DNA of 64,000 nt from Achatina immaculata (GCA_009760885.1 CM019703.1:12818459-12882458); one strand, 5' to 3'; shown: positions 1 to 11,416, counted from the stretch's first letter. The notes: generated by a model from the sequence alone, not told the origin. Translations and numbers: made by a program.

Positions 1-915
1 CCAAACCGTGGTACAGGAGTCTACGCAGTGTTGCTTTTGTAGGAATTTTAAATAGTCGCGTCACATAAACATAGATTTTTAGTGACACGTTAAAAAAAAC
101 ATGAGAAACAGTGTCTACCAGGGACGATAAACCGGACAGAATGGTAACAAGGGGGCAGTGGTGTGGACTAGGCCTGTAGGGGCAGTGCTGGGTAGAAGGT
201 TTTGGGAATGTATATCCAGACAGAGAGACGGTACAGCGGCGGAACGGTCACACTCCACCCGCGACCCTGTCTTCCCCCCCCCCCCCCTTTCCTCCAATGG
301 AATAACCCCATGCGCCTCTGACTAATCTGACTTGTTTTGACCGCCTGTTTGTCAGACATAATAATATTGACCATGTCTGATCCACCAGTTCCAGAGACTA
401 TGTCCTTCTCTACAACACTCATCTCCCTTCTTGGATCGCAGTCTGAACCAGTTGTGGGAAACATACAGTAATGACCGTCGGTAGTATATGTAGGAGTAAG
501 GACAGATTATTAAAACTAAGTTTGTTTTCAACACCAGAAGCAAGTGAAAAAAAAAAAGAACAACAAATACATAAGATCAGTGACGTGTCGGCAACTACTA
601 ACTGTCTGACATATCTTCGTTACCCCCCCCCCCCCCCTTCACCAGACTGTCCAAATCATCATTATCACCAGTCGTATTAAGTTGCAGCATGATGTAAAAA
701 AATTATGTAATTGGCTTGGTGCTACTTTGCATATAAACAGCTAGGAACAGAACAGGTGAAAGAGAGCCCTAATCTTTCAAAGAAAGAAAAGAACACTGTT
801 GAGGGACCGAATCCCGCCCACTGTTTTGTTCCCATGCGCCCCAGGGGTACGCATATCCTGCATAGGAATCCCTGCCACAATGTATTCATTTTATTATTAT
901 TTTTATTTTAATTGG
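1..915. other. Non-coding stretch with two poly-C runs
   Basis: No coding signature was recognised. It contains C runs of 14 (274-287) and about 15 (623-637) bases and AT-rich sequence leading into the SINE at 916. Short open frames on both strands look random. Confidence 0.5.
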
Positions 916-1185
916 GCGTCTGACTGACGAAGTGGTTAGTGCACTGGTCTCTCATGGCGAAGGTCGGAGGTTCGAATCCGGCCGGAGGCGCCCCAGTCAC
1001 CCAGCTGTAGAAATGGGTACCCGACTTCTTCTGGAGTTGGGGAAGGAAAGGCGGCCAGGCGTGATACTGACCATATCACTCTCTAGTGTGCTGACAGGTC
1101 AAGGAAAATATGAGCACTAACACCATATCCGTATATGTCTCTAAGGCATGAGAGGATTACCTTTACCTTATTATTATTATTATTA
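916..1185 (+). mobile_element. SINE-A copy 1, tRNA-derived, near full length
   Basis: The head resembles a tRNA gene with RNA polymerase III promoter boxes: A-box-like TGACGAAGTGG at 925-935 and a perfect B box GGTTCGAATCC at 969-979. A unique body follows (GTAGAAATGGGTACC, then GGCCAGGCGTGATACTGACC, then CTCTAGTGTGCTGACAGGTC), ending in TTACCTTTACC and a (TTA)n run. The same body recurs at 4277, 8805, 41515, 54450 and 61977, all on the + strand. The head-body-tail layout is that of a SINE; the name SINE-A is mine. It is not a functional tRNA because the body is joined directly to the head. Confidence 0.85.
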
Positions 1186-1201
1186 TTATTATTATCATTT
1201 G

Positions 1202-1420
1202 TGATGAGGGCTATATTGTTGTAGAAATGTATCATTATCTGTTACACCAGGGCTATATTATTGTAGATATGTCTCATTGTCTGTTAGACGAGGGGTATAT
1301 TGTTGCAGAAATGTATCGTTGTCTTTCAGACGACGAGGGCTATGTTGTTGTAGAAATGTCTCATTGTCTGTTAGATCAGGGCTATACTGTTGTATAAATG
1401 TGTCTCATTATCTGTTCTAG
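1202..1420. repeat. Minisatellite, ~43-bp unit, about 5 copies
   Basis: Degenerate head-to-tail units around GGCTATATTGTTGTAGAAAT followed by TCATTGTCTGTTAGA. It starts directly after the SINE-A (TTA)n tail. Confidence 0.85.
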
Positions 1421-2984
1421 GCCCCCAACTCTGAGTAAAATCGGTACCGACTGATACAGTGTAAACAGGGGATGTGAGAGAATTTTAATCGGTCGGGATT
1501 TTGTACATTGAGCACATAGGAAGGTGCCAACGGATCGGAGGAGATTATGTTCTCGTTTAAGCACGAATGAGCATGTTATTCGTCGGTGGGTATACATATA
1601 TATATGTGTGTGTGTGTGTGTGTGTTTGTTCGGTTTAGTTATGATTTATATTCTGTGATGTGAACGAGTGCAATGTGTGCTGTGGATCCCTCTGATCCAT
1701 CCCGACCCACTCAGGTATAGTGTTGATCGATAAAAGATACGTGAATAATCATAGTTCTTTTTTATACAAGTATATATATATATATGTATATATGTTTTAT
1801 GTAAGATTTTGATATTTTGCTAGTGTGCATTGATAGTTTTTATGTGTACTAATTTTATGCATTTTAAATTTTATGTGTATATGCATGTGTTTATATTTTC
1901 ATGGCAATAGTTCATTTCTGTTATAAGTAGACAAATAATCATTACAGACATTGTTCGCAATTTATGTAATGGACAATTTGGCTTCATCACATTAAACCCA
2001 TTTGCATATGTACAAGATGTTTTGATTGACTGCGATCATTCCATTTTTGTACTTGTATTTTAAGAAGGAATCACAGATGTTAAGAAGGTGGATTATGGGT
2101 GATTTTTTGTTTGTTTGTTCATATTATAAATTGATGATCTTTGATGAAGAATTGTTATTTGTGTTCTCTTTCTGTATTGTGTTGATGTACCTTTAAAATA
2201 TAAACAATATAAGCAAGCATGGAAATTTATCATATCCCTGTTATTCCTACACGTACCTTCCCCCCCCCCCCCCACACCCACACCCCTAAAGCGTTCAGCC
2301 AGTCCTATCAACAAGATTATCAGATTTCAACAAATGTTTTTGTCACTGAAAAAAAAAACAAACCCCAAAACACTTTCCTCTTCGTTTAACCGTTTCATGT
2401 TTCTGAAGATCTACGACCTAGGAGTGTCTTGTAGAACCCGTTCTCCTTCAAACTTCATAGACCACTCTTAGCGACACTGCGACTTCCAGTACAGCACGTT
2501 CCAGACCTAGGCTGACGTGAATAGAGCAACCATCGAAAGAGACGCGACCGGGGGGGGGGGGGGGAACCACATAATGAACGATCATTTTATTACTACCAGG
2601 GAAAATGAGACTACAGGATTTAGATATAACATGACGGCTGCACACGCTCTGGTTGTAATTCATGAGGGTGTTAAATAGGATGGCACGAGATATAAGCGGA
2701 AAATACCGGAGAGAAAGAAAGTGTGTTGAAATACTGAATATTCATTTATGAATATCTGATGAATGAGATGAAGTAATTTAGTTACCGTAGTCATGCCACT
2801 GAGCAATATACGAGTAGATCTGAAGCCCATATATTTTCTATGGCTTGTCATTGTGGGCATAAAACGGATATGATTTTAGAGGGACGTAGAGGATCAAAAT
2901 AAAATATGATTAACTTTTTCGAGTTTTTTTTTTTAACTGCAACAAACTGTTATACAGGTGTCGGAACTTTAAAGTCTTAAGCAA
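1421..2984. other. AT-rich non-coding stretch
   Basis: No gene recognised. It holds a short (AT)/(GT) run near 1590-1624, a C run of 14 at 2260-2273 and a G run near 2551-2564. Nothing else repeated was seen. Confidence 0.5.
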
Positions 2985-3395
2985 ATTTTGGTGGAGTCTA
3001 TGTCAAGAGTCGGCAGAAATGTATCATTTATGAAAGATTTGGAGTCAGGCTGTACAAAAATAGGAGAATTAAAAGACTCAGAAGGACTTTTCCTGGGGTC
3101 AGAACCTGTGTCGGTAGAAATGTATCATTTACCAGAGATTTGGAGTCAGTAGAAAAGTCATTTGGACTTTTGATTGAGTCAGAGTCGGTGCCATTTTATT
3201 TATGAACGATTCGGCGTCAGTTAGTAGGAAAATAGAGAAATCAGAGTCAGGAGCAATTTTTTAGTGAAATCATAATTGGAGTCAGTAGAAATGCATTATT
3301 CGTGAACGATTTGCAATTTTGCAGTTGAAAAAAAATAGAGAAACGAGAGTCAGAAGTAATTCTGACTTTAGTCAGAGTCATTATGTCAATATACA
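2985..3395. repeat. Degenerate tandem repeat, units ~70-100 bp
   Basis: Recurrent GTAGAAATGTATCATTTAT / GATTTGGAGTCAG blocks near 3015, 3115, 3190 and 3280, with irregular spacing. This is an old, diverged array with no coding signature. Confidence 0.6.
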
Positions 3396-3756
3396 AGTTA
3401 TAAAAGAATTTAAGAGTGATTCCACAAGCAAAAAAAAAAAAAGAGTCCGAGTCGAAGATTTAGCCTACCAACTCCCCTGTCATTACTTTAGGGGTTTAGA
3501 TTTTGTGCAGTCTTTACCTAGCTGTGTATGTCCTTCACTGAGTGTAGGTATGTTCAAATTCAGATACATTTGCTTTCGTTTTTTTAAAACGTCTGAGTGT
3601 TCTGGTGTAATTTTCCACGTTTCCCGCACATTTGCTTAAAATCGTTCTTCTGACAGCATCATTTATACATTTTTCTCGATCTATAACAAGAGTTGTGTTC
3701 ATGTAATTTTTTTGTTTAACATGAGAAATAATTCAACTTCGTTTTTCTAAGTTTGG

Positions 3757-4276
3757 TTCTTATATCTTATATCCTTCCCGTGCCGTTAAACGTCACATAA
3801 GGCTCGCAAAGTAGTTCACCAATTTGTCCTGTCTTCGGCGAGTCTTTCAACCTCATCAAAGGATTTTATGCCTGTTAATTTGGCCTCTCTTAACAATGTC
3901 CTCTTCAGAGTTTCACGCGGTCTGTCTCTTTTTCTTTGGCCTGTTGTGTTCCACTTGATAGCTTGTTTTGGGATTCTCTGATCATTTCTTCTCATCACAC
4001 GACCAATATATGTCCATCGCCTTTTCCTGATCACCTATGAGACTGGTTGTTGTTCAGTCATCTGTCTTATCTCTGCATTGTTCTTGAATTCGTTCCGCTT
4101 GATGCCGAGTATTTTCCTTAGGCATTTGTTTTCAAAAGAGTCTAACTTCTTGACTATTTCTTTAGTTGATTTCCAGCTTTCACGTGCATAAATGAAGTGG
4201 ATATTATATTTGAATTGAATAGTCTTAACTTAGTTTTTGTGCTTATAACTTTTGAATTCCATATGTTCTCAAGATT
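3757..4276 (-). mobile_element. LINE RT C-terminal remnant (family 2)
   Basis: Read on the minus strand, this encodes the C-terminal tail of a non-LTR reverse transcriptase. The upstream part has NIWNSKVISTKTKLRLFNSN, then a degraded segment, then an open stretch with RKRRWTYIGRVMRR, QAIKWNTTGQRKRDRPRETL and LAEDRTNW. In this class of retroelement ORF, an [I/F]GH-x-MRR block followed by a basic G-x-R-x-R-G-R-P-R block and a closing tryptophan lies downstream of the RT domain. RT catalytic motifs are absent because of 5' truncation. The 3' UTR ends in an ATATAAGA-type tail. A near-identical copy is at 51230-51526. The 5' side abuts a SINE-A 3' half on the opposite strand. It is a dead fragment. 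Confidence 0.75.
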
Positions 4277-4410
4277 CTTGAGGAAAAGCAGCCAGGCGTG
4301 ATACTGACCATAGCACCCTCTAGTGTGCTGACAGGTAGAGGAAAATATAGGCACTAACACCATATCCCTATGTGCCTCTAAGGCATGACAGGGTTACCTT
4401 TAACTTTTAA
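4277..4410 (+). mobile_element. SINE-A copy 2, 3' half only
   Basis: It matches the SINE-A body from the GGCCAGGCGTGATACTGACC region (here AGCCAGGCGTGATACTGACC) through the TTACCTTTAAC end. The tRNA-like head is missing; the copy starts at the edge of the LINE remnant. Confidence 0.75.
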
Positions 4411-4884
4411 GTTTGGTTGCCCACTTTATTTAGTCATTTAGTTTAGTAACTGTAGTTAATTAATTTAGTTTAAAATTCGCTAGGCATCATTTCTTGCACT
4501 ATTCTTTTATTAAGTTGAGTCACCTTGACTGTGGTGCATGTAGAAGCGAGAGACCATGACACAGGCCTCGCACAGTTTAGTTTCGGGCAGTTTGTTCCTG
4601 GTTTTGTTTGTTCTACAGGTTTGTGCTGTGAGTCACCGCTGCATACATGTAGGTTAAAGATTAGCACTAGTGATTACATTGAAGAATCCAGCGTGTTAAC
4701 AGCGTAGGTCATAGAAGGTCTTTCGTTTGTTTGCACTCGTAAATGTCTCCAGTTGGATGATGTAGAGTCGATGTGTTAGGAACTGTTGCTATTTTCTGTC
4801 TCTGTGAAATTAAATCTGGTAATCGTTGATATTTTCTTTCTTTAAGATACTGACTGTCTTTTTGTTACAGACTGTCATGTCCTT

Positions 4885-5375
4885 AAATGTTGTCATTTTG
4901 TTAATGACTCTCATGTCGTTACTGACTCTCGCATTGTTATTAACTCTCTTGTCATTACTGACTCTCTTGTTGATACTGATTCTGTTGTCATTGCTAATTC
5001 CTCTTTTTTATATTTTTGTTCTCTTGTCATTACTGACTCTCTTGTCGTTACTGACTCCTTGTCGTTATTGATCTTCTTGTCCTTGTAGATTCTCTTGTTG
5101 ATACTGGTTCTCTTGTCGTTACTGACTCTCTTGTCGTTGACGACTCGCTTGTCGGTGCTAACTCTCTTGTAGTTACTGACTCTCTTATGAATATTGGTTC
5201 TCTTGTTAGTACTGACTCTCTTGTGGTTCCCGACTTTCTTGTTGTTACTGACCCTCTTGTTGTTACTCACTCTGTTGTCGTAGCTGACTTTCTTATTGTT
5301 ACTGACTCTCTTGTGAATATTGGTTCTCTTGTCGGTACTGACTCTTTTATCGTTCCTGGCCCTCTTGTTGTTAAT
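4885..5375. repeat. Minisatellite, ~18-bp unit (left half of split array)
   Basis: Unit close to TTACTGACTCTCTTGTTG, with about 27 variable copies. In one + frame it reads as repeats of VTDSLV, which explains the open frames on both strands. The array is interrupted at 5376 by an L2-like LINE and resumes at 6331. Confidence 0.9.
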
Positions 5376-6330
5376 GACAGATAGAAAATGTCAGCGAGCA
5401 CAAAACACTAGGTCTTATTATTGACCAACATCTGACCTGGAACTCTCATGTGCAAGGTTTAACAAAACTCATCGCACAAAAAGTATACCAGATAGCCAAA
5501 ATTAAGCACTTCATCGATCAAGACACAAGGAAGACATACTACATATCACATATACAAACACATTTAGACTATTGCTAAACAGTCTGGGATGGTTGCTCAG
5601 TGTCAAATACAAAGAGGATTTGCTCACTCCAAAAGCGAGCAGTTAAGCTTATTAGTGACAAAGATCAAACACAAACAAGTAACCAGCACAAACGTTTCAA
5701 AATACTGCCTCTTAAGAAAAGGTTCCTCTTCAACAAAGCCAAGTTAGCACATCAAATTCTTTTACGGCATGCCCCGCCTTATCTATAGAACCTGTTTAAA
5801 TTTAGCCCAAAGTGCAGCCAACGCTTGAACAACATATGTCTTCCAAAACCTAGACTTGATCTTTACAAGAAAAGCTTTAGTTATTCTGCTGCTCATCTTT
5901 AGAATACCCTCCCATCCTGTATAAAAAATATAAATTATACTTCTTCCTACAATTACAAGCTTTCCCAATATCTATTTGATATCGACTACATGCCTCCATG
6001 AATCATAAAACTTAAAAGTTATCTTAAATTGCTCTTACAGACACCGAATACAGTTAAATGTTTATTCTGAATAGTCCCGAAATTTTTTTTTAGTAGATAG
6101 TCATTTATATATGTATGTAGTTACTTCTGTACTGAGTGAATGTTTAAGAGCGAAACGTAAATGTTATATTTTATTTTATATCTCTCAGGTTCAATGCTAA
6201 TTATGTTTGTTACCTGAACAGCATATTTGTAGAATGTCTGGAATAGAGTGAAAGATGTATGATAAAGAGCAGAATGTCAGACAGGCCTGCGTGCGCAATT
6301 CTTAACCCTTTTGAAATAAAGAACAATCTC
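5376..6330 (+). mobile_element. L2/CR1-like LINE, 5'-truncated, inserted in minisatellite
   Basis: The 5' part encodes a broken C-terminus of a CR1/L2-type reverse transcriptase: KTLGLIIDQHLTWNSHV, then IQTHLDYC, a stop, LQKRAVKLI, RFKILPLKKRFLFNKAKLAH and PPYL. These match the known order of the region after the catalytic domain in that clade (K-x-LG-hydrophobic-D-x-x-LTW, H-x-DYC, LQKRA). At least two in-frame stops make it a pseudogene copy. A 3' UTR of about 330 bp (roughly 5990-6325) matches, in inverse orientation, the copy at 31359-31718. The insertion splits the 18-bp minisatellite. GTTGTTAAT occurs at both edges (5367-5375 and 6331-6339), a candidate 9-bp target-site duplication, though the repeat context weakens it. 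Confidence 0.8.
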
Positions 6331-6545
6331 GTTGTTAATAACTCTCTTGTTGTTACTGACTCTCCTGTTGTTACTGTGGGTCCTCTTGTTGTTACTATCC
6401 CTCTTGTTGTTACTGACTCTCTTCTTGTTACTGACTCTCTTGTTGTTACAGACCCTCTTGTTGTTACTGACTCTCTTGTCATTGCTGACTCTCTTGTCTT
6501 GCCGACTCTCTTGTCGTTACTAAGACTCTTGAGTATATTGGTTCT
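6331..6545. repeat. Minisatellite, ~18-bp unit (right half of split array)
   Basis: Same unit and phase style as 4885-5375 (ACTCTCTTGTTGTTACTG). It continues the array on the far side of the L2-like insertion. Confidence 0.9.
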
Positions 6546-6649
6546 CTTGTGGACTTCGACTTCATCTGTAATGATTCACTTACGAACGCTGACACTCTTT
6601 TCTTGACACTGATTTTTTCTGTCAGTATCGTTTCGTATTGTGAACATTA

Positions 6650-6650
<1 letters not shown>

Positions 6651-6689
<39 letters not shown>
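6651..6689. repeat. (TC)n microsatellite
   Basis: About 19 CT dinucleotides, nearly perfect. Confidence 0.95.
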
Positions 6690-6692
<3 letters not shown>

Positions 6693-7477
6693 AGCTAGTT
6701 TCTTAGTCTCTTAGTCTCTTTAGTTCTGTCTTAAAAACTAAAATATATTCACTCATCAACCGCTCTGAGCACAGAATAATTGCTCATTAAGGAACACTGA
6801 TGAGCCCATTACATCAACCAAGTTTATTTTGGAACATGACATAACTGGAGAACGTGTTTCGCTACTCCTTTCGAAAAGGAGATCAGGTGGTAGTAGGAGG
6901 AACCAAGCACCGCACTTTCAATGTATCCTCAAAGTAAACGTCTAAAAATGGAATACACATATTCAAAACTGATTTTCCTCTGTGATCTGATATTCCCGTG
7001 ATGTGGAGTTCCCGTTAAAGTGTATAACATATTATGTAAGATATATTTCATTTCTATACGTCTGATCCGTATAGAAAACTTTCACATAAAAACTTCGAAT
7101 ATTAAACCAGGACCAGTTTCATCGCGGCTGAAAATAATGAATTTTTGCGCACAGCAAAGTGTAAAAAGTAAAGTAACTGTAATTATAAACAGAGACTCCG
7201 CACTCCCTGGCATTCCCATACTTGCTCCGCCTTCCATGCCAACACCCACTGAAGTGTGGGTCTGCTGGTGGAGTCAGTCACACACTGGTTGTGGGTAACA
7301 CGCGCTAAACCAGTTCTTTCGGGAATAAAACGTTCACTTCCCCCTCTTCTAACCCAATTCGATCATCCTCCTGATGTAATTGTCGTCATTCAACCCAGTG
7401 TCGTCCTCCATATGCAGCCTGTCTGGTGTGACGCTAGCAATCATCTCCTCTTTGTTCATTATTAATAATGTTATGTA
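6690..7477. other. Non-coding stretch, nothing recognised
   Basis: No repeat copy, RNA gene or protein signature was recognised. Short open frames use non-ATG starts and have no motif. Confidence 0.45.
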
Positions 7478-7545
7478 TGGCCAACCTCTGACTACTGGAG
7501 TCCACGGTTCGACTCACAATCATCCTCTTACTTTTTTTTCTTTCT
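7478..7545 (+). mobile_element. Possible tRNA-derived SINE head (SINE-B-like)
   Basis: GGCCAACCTCTGACTACTGG, then AGTCCACGGTTCGACTCA (B-box-like at 7506-7516), then a T/C-rich run ending in TTTCTTTCTCC. The order resembles the SINE-B head (AGAGTCCATGGTTCGAATCC then T-rich). It is diverged and the 3' body was not seen. Confidence 0.4.
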
Positions 7546-8804
7546 CCTGTGTCTTGAATGTTTTCCTCTACAATTTTTTCCAGGCGAATCATACATACTT
7601 TGCTCGGACACTTTTATATGTTCTTGTATTCCTAAGGGCAGTATTGGATTTCACATAAAACCGTGTCCGATGTTATTGTCTTTCTTGTAAGTGAAGCGTT
7701 GAATAGCGAGATGGCATAGTGAAGCTTTGGCGGGTATTCGGGAGTGGAGCATTTTTTGCATGTTACTGCTAACAAAATAAATAGAATTCACATGATAAAG
7801 GTTTCGCGCTGTGGTAGCGCTTGAATACCTGCGAACTTTCAGGTGAATTCCATTTTTTCTTTATCGACATAAAGCAGGACTAACGTGATCTTTAATGTGA
7901 GAAACCCTGTAACACTGCGGGATTTAGTGAAGGAAATAAAGAGACTGAGTGACTGAAACATGGAAAACACTGACTAACAAAACTAGTAACTCACACGTTC
8001 ACTAGACTTGCCAATGCGGTAACCACTTCTTCGCGCCTGCATTACCAACCTGTGGTCTTTCGTGTGCATCTTTCAGCTTCGGTCTAGCATACCTGAGGTC
8101 CCTCCCTCTCATTAAAAAAAACACATACACACAGAAGAGACCTTGTATAGTTTCCATGTTTTCTTTTCTTCTCACATTTTCCCTTGCAATGTTTGTTGCA
8201 ATAAAAGCTGGTTTTTTTAAGGAGCAAGGCGCTTGTTTTCAATCTCTGCAAGAAACAATCATGATAAGAGTTCAAATCTTAAATCCGGTTCTGTTACATA
8301 CTTCGCCGCAAATTCATGCCATGCTGTACTTCTTTTCATGCACTGACCTACCTTTCTCATATTCCGCATTCTATTTTACTTATGTTAAAGAACGATAGAC
8401 GTTTCGTAAAATGTTACGGCTGGCTAAATTGACATTTGATACAATTTTTTTTTAAAAACCAGATACGGTATCTTAAGTTTTACTCCTGTTATTGTTGATG
8501 TAAATTACATGGGCTATAGACGATGTATAGACAATACGCTATATAGTGTCCGCTGAATTTTTTTGTTCTACGTCCTTGAGATGTCGTTTGAGGAATATTT
8601 ATGCTGCAAAGATAGAAAATGTGTTGCAGATGGGCGCCGTAAATTAGACAATGTAGCGCAGGTTTTAGACACTCTGGAAATGGTAGCTTATAAGTCAAGA
8701 CACCAAATTACGTAACATGATACAGATAAGATGGGATAGATAAAGCAACAGATCGGTAAACATTAGTCTGGTGCAAGAATTTTATCCACTACTTTAATAA
8801 TATG
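7546..8804. other. Non-coding stretch
   Basis: No gene was recognised. On the minus strand near 8000-8035, GCGCGAAGAAGTGGTTACC resembles a SINE-A-type A box, but no B box follows, so it is not called. Confidence 0.4.
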
Positions 8805-8972
8805 GGTGTCCAAAAAATGGGTACCAGAGAAATCTAGGAAGATAAATGCGGCCAGACGTGATACTGACCACATCCTAGTTTCATGGCTCAAGGTCGCGGA
8901 AATACGGGCCTAACACTGTATCCCCCCTATGCCTTAATGACATGAAAACGGGGATTTTTACCTGTTACTTTT
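8805..8972 (+). mobile_element. SINE-A copy 3, body only, diverged
   Basis: It matches the SINE-A body: AAATGGGTACC, then GCGGCCAGACGTGATACTGA, then CTCAAGGTCGCGGAAATA and a TTTTTACCTGTTAC end. The head is absent. Confidence 0.7.
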
Positions 8973-9069
8973 TAATTTTACCTTTTACATTAAGAACATA
9001 TATGTTCTCTAATTACTAGAAGTTCTCTTAATATACTGAGCCATCTTTATTCGGGTCATCAAGGAGACC

Positions 9070-9405
9070 GGTATTAGCGCGAGGGAAAAAGACGAGATTG
9101 AAACGACCAAGTGATAATCTTCCGACTGAGAACAGAACATTGCAGGCTGGGACACCGATCTATATCAGAAGATGAAAACTGCCCCCCCCCCCCCAACAGA
9201 CCTATGTCCCTGCGGCTAAGTGTAATAGACACCACATCACATCCTCCAGAGTTGGCAGCTACACAGCGCACTCGGGCAAAGCCCCAAACAGGATATATAC
9301 GGCAACATTGATAACCTGAAAGCATTTGCGAGAGAGCTTGATGTGGATGTTTGAGCGAGAAGAAGAAGAAGAAGAAGAAGAAGAAGAAGAAGAAGAAGAA
9401 TGCGG
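9070..9405 (+). mobile_element. RNase H-type LINE 3' end with (GAA)n tail
   Basis: One + frame contains IFRLRTEHCRLGHRS, which matches the signature FRLRTGHCRL at the C-terminal side of RNase H-bearing LINE ORFs. A later frame reads FARELDVDV and a stop just before a (GAA)n run at 9360-9400. A C tract replaces the usual cysteine-rich segment. Related copies, recognised by the same motif order, are at 18640, 51835, 55757 and 63965 (minus). It is 5'-truncated and frameshifted. The family assignment to the I/Nimb group rests on the RNase H link and is tentative. Confidence 0.65.
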
Positions 9406-9779
9406 CGCCTCTCTATCCACAAATAAAGAAACGCATTAGCTAAATTAGTTCCCCCCTCCAACAATGCACTGCCGCTCCCTGGAGGCTGTGGGGAGATCCA
9501 AGGAGTGGGGAAATTGAGAACCAACTTAGCGGAAAAAAGAGTTTGAGGGCACAAAGGATTTGACCGGGAAGGCCAGGGGACGAAAGCCAGAAAAAAATTT
9601 GGGAACCCCTAGGTGAGACTACCTGATAAATGAAACACTGATAAAGTGAAACGACACAATGATTTTTTTTCAGTAAGCTTCGCCTTTGAAATGACTCAGA
9701 TATCCGATAGCGACAGACAGTATAGGGTCAGTTGTCCACGGACTTCATGCTTCAAGCTTTCACCTGAGCTAAGGATCTG

Positions 9780-10172
9780 TGTAAGTCATTCATTAATTCA
9801 TTAGCATGTCCTTTGTGGAACTTTGCTTCCCTAACAGCTCTAATGAAACCCTCTCGGTTGTAAGCAAGACGCCCTGCTGTTGATGCGTCCATTCGCAAAT
9901 CATCAACAATGTCTCGTTGTATCTTCCTTTCTTTCTTTTTTTCTTTCTTTCTTTTTATGTACCCTTCCAAGACTATTTTTTCCATACTCTCATGACGCTG
10001 AATATATCAGAAATAAAGCTTTCTCTGTTTAATCTTCTTTATTAACCAACCTTTTTCAGTATTAAATTCTTGTAACATGGATATATTTGTTATTGTGTGT
10101 GTGTGTCTATGATATTTGAAGGAATCTTATATAGCATTTAAATTCAAATGCACTTATGTGTGTAAGTAGGTG
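9780..10172 (-). mobile_element. RTE-family-1 LINE 3' fragment
   Basis: On the minus strand it aligns with the 3' end of the RT at 48323-49470: ISMLQEFNTEKGW, then EKIVLEGYIK, then RDIVDDLRMDASTAGRLAYN and AVREAKFHKGHANE. The G-x-R-x-RGRP block has been altered to a K/E-rich run by a (TTTC)n-like expansion near 9930-9955, and a (GT)n lies within the 5' part (near 10095). After HAN the frame runs into ATGAATTAATGAATGAC, a decayed TGAA/TGAC tail. A pseudogene copy with no RT catalytic domain. Confidence 0.8.
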
Positions 10173-10309
10173 AACTGAAAAGTTCCGCTTGATCAAAACC
10201 AGAATTTCAGCTTTTTGTCCTTCTGTTGGAGGGCAAGAAGTTCTATCATTTGATTCACTTTTGCATAATCTGTGCTACTTCCTTTTTTGTGTGTCCAATT
10301 TTTGTTATA

Positions 10310-10739
10310 CAGTGGCGTACCGATGGTTGTCGATACTTACTTACGGAGAGCCAGACAAATCACCCCCCTTCCGCTCTCACATCCCTCTACTCCCCCACTC
10401 CCCAAGAGGAAAAAAACTCCACTTCCATATTTCTTTATATGCATCATTTATTTATAACAATTTGCAAACATGGTTTGCAAGGATAACAAAGATGGTTTGC
10501 AAGGATAACAAAGATGGTTTGCACGGATAACAAAGATGGTTTGCACGTATAACAAAGATGGTTTGCAAGGATAACAAAGATGGTTTGCAAAGATAACAAA
10601 GATAGTTTGCAAGGATAACAAAGATATAATGCTCTGATTTGATGTCTCCTTCTTCCCCATTTCCCCTTAACGCAGCGCCCTGGGAGTCGCCCACTCCCAC
10701 CCCCCCCCCCCCCCCCCGCCTCAGTTCGATACGCCACTG
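10310..10739. mobile_element. hAT-type MITE enclosing a minisatellite
   Basis: The ends are inverted: CAGTGGCGTACCGA at 10310-10323 and its counterpart, read from the other strand as CAGTGGCGTATCGA, ending at 10739. CAGTGGCGTA is typical of hAT-superfamily termini. The flanking 8-mers TTGTTATA (10302-10309) and TTTTTGTA (10740-10747) agree at 6 of 8 positions, consistent with the 8-bp duplication expected for hAT. No transposase is present, so it is non-autonomous. It contains the 22-bp array at 10466-10625 and an 18-base C run (10700-10717). Confidence 0.7.
10466..10625. repeat. Minisatellite, 22-bp unit, about 7 copies
   Basis: Unit GGTTTGCAAGGATAACAAAG plus AT, with few substitutions. Because 22 is not a multiple of 3, all three minus frames stay open (CKPSLLSLQTIFVILANH type), giving spurious open frames. 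It lies inside the MITE. Confidence 0.95.
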
Positions 10740-10849
10740 TTTTTGTAGCTTTACCCTGTAGAAAGACATAAACCATTAGCAAGTACTATCAAGAGTAAAG
10801 GACTCTAGGGGGACGGGGTGAGGTGGGGGGACTTTGGGTGGAGAAAACT

Positions 10850-10965
10850 AAAATTGTCAAGAGCTCCAGACCAAAAGAGAGCGGGTGTGATCAGTTCCTG
10901 TACGCTGAAGGAGATGCCGAAGAGGGGATCAGAGCACCAATGGGTGTGTGCTTAGTCCATGGATG
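10850..10965 (+). repeat. Dispersed repeat fragment (copy 1 of 2)
   Basis: GAGCTCCAGA, then CGCTGAAGGAGATGCCGAAG and GATCAGAGCACC match the complement of 20640-20760 in the same order. One frame shared by both copies contains AEGDA. Origin not recognised; possibly a retroelement remnant. Confidence 0.5.
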
Positions 10966-11089
10966 ATAGTCCTTTCCATACAATCAGCCAACAAATTCAA
11001 CCACCCAACCCAACAAACAAACAAACCAGCCGACCACCAACCAGTATTACTTCACAGTAACGACAGGCAGACAAAATATGCAAAGGGTC

Positions 11090-11412
11090 GGTCATTTACA
11101 TGTCCATTGTGGAACTTCGCCTCCCTAACAGCTCTCCTGTAGGTCTCTCGGTTGTAAGCAAGATGCCCTGCTTGCTGATGCGTCCATTCGCAGATTATCA
11201 ACAATGTCTTATAGCCATTTTCACCTTGGCCTTCCTCTCTTTCTTTCTCCTATTATGTACCCTTCAAAGACGGTCTTCTCTAAATTATCAAGACGTTTAA
11301 TGTGTCCAAAATATTTAAGTTTTCTCTGTTTAATCCTCTTTATCCGCCAACCTTCAATATTAAGTTATTGTAATATGGATATATTTGTTCTTTATTGTGT
11401 CCATGATGCAAA
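11090..11412 (-). mobile_element. RTE-family-1 LINE 3' fragment
   Basis: The minus strand matches the 48.3-kb element from the segment preceding TNISILQ (here ATATATCCATATTACAA) through RPR, the RR-x-Y block and FRKGH-type end (CGAAGTTCCACAATGGACAT). It ends at AAATGAC, the start of a TGAC tail. The 5' edge is cut by a long (TA)n array at 11417-11481. Frameshifts make it non-coding. Confidence 0.75.
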
Positions 11413-11413
11413 G

Positions 11414-11416
<3 letters not shown>

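Noticed and set aside
916..985. tRNA gene
   Set aside because: A and B boxes are present, but the sequence joins a SINE body and recurs as a dispersed family; no cloverleaf was confirmed.
9420..9615. hAT-like motif TTTGGGAACCCCTAG
   Set aside because: No partner terminus was recognised.
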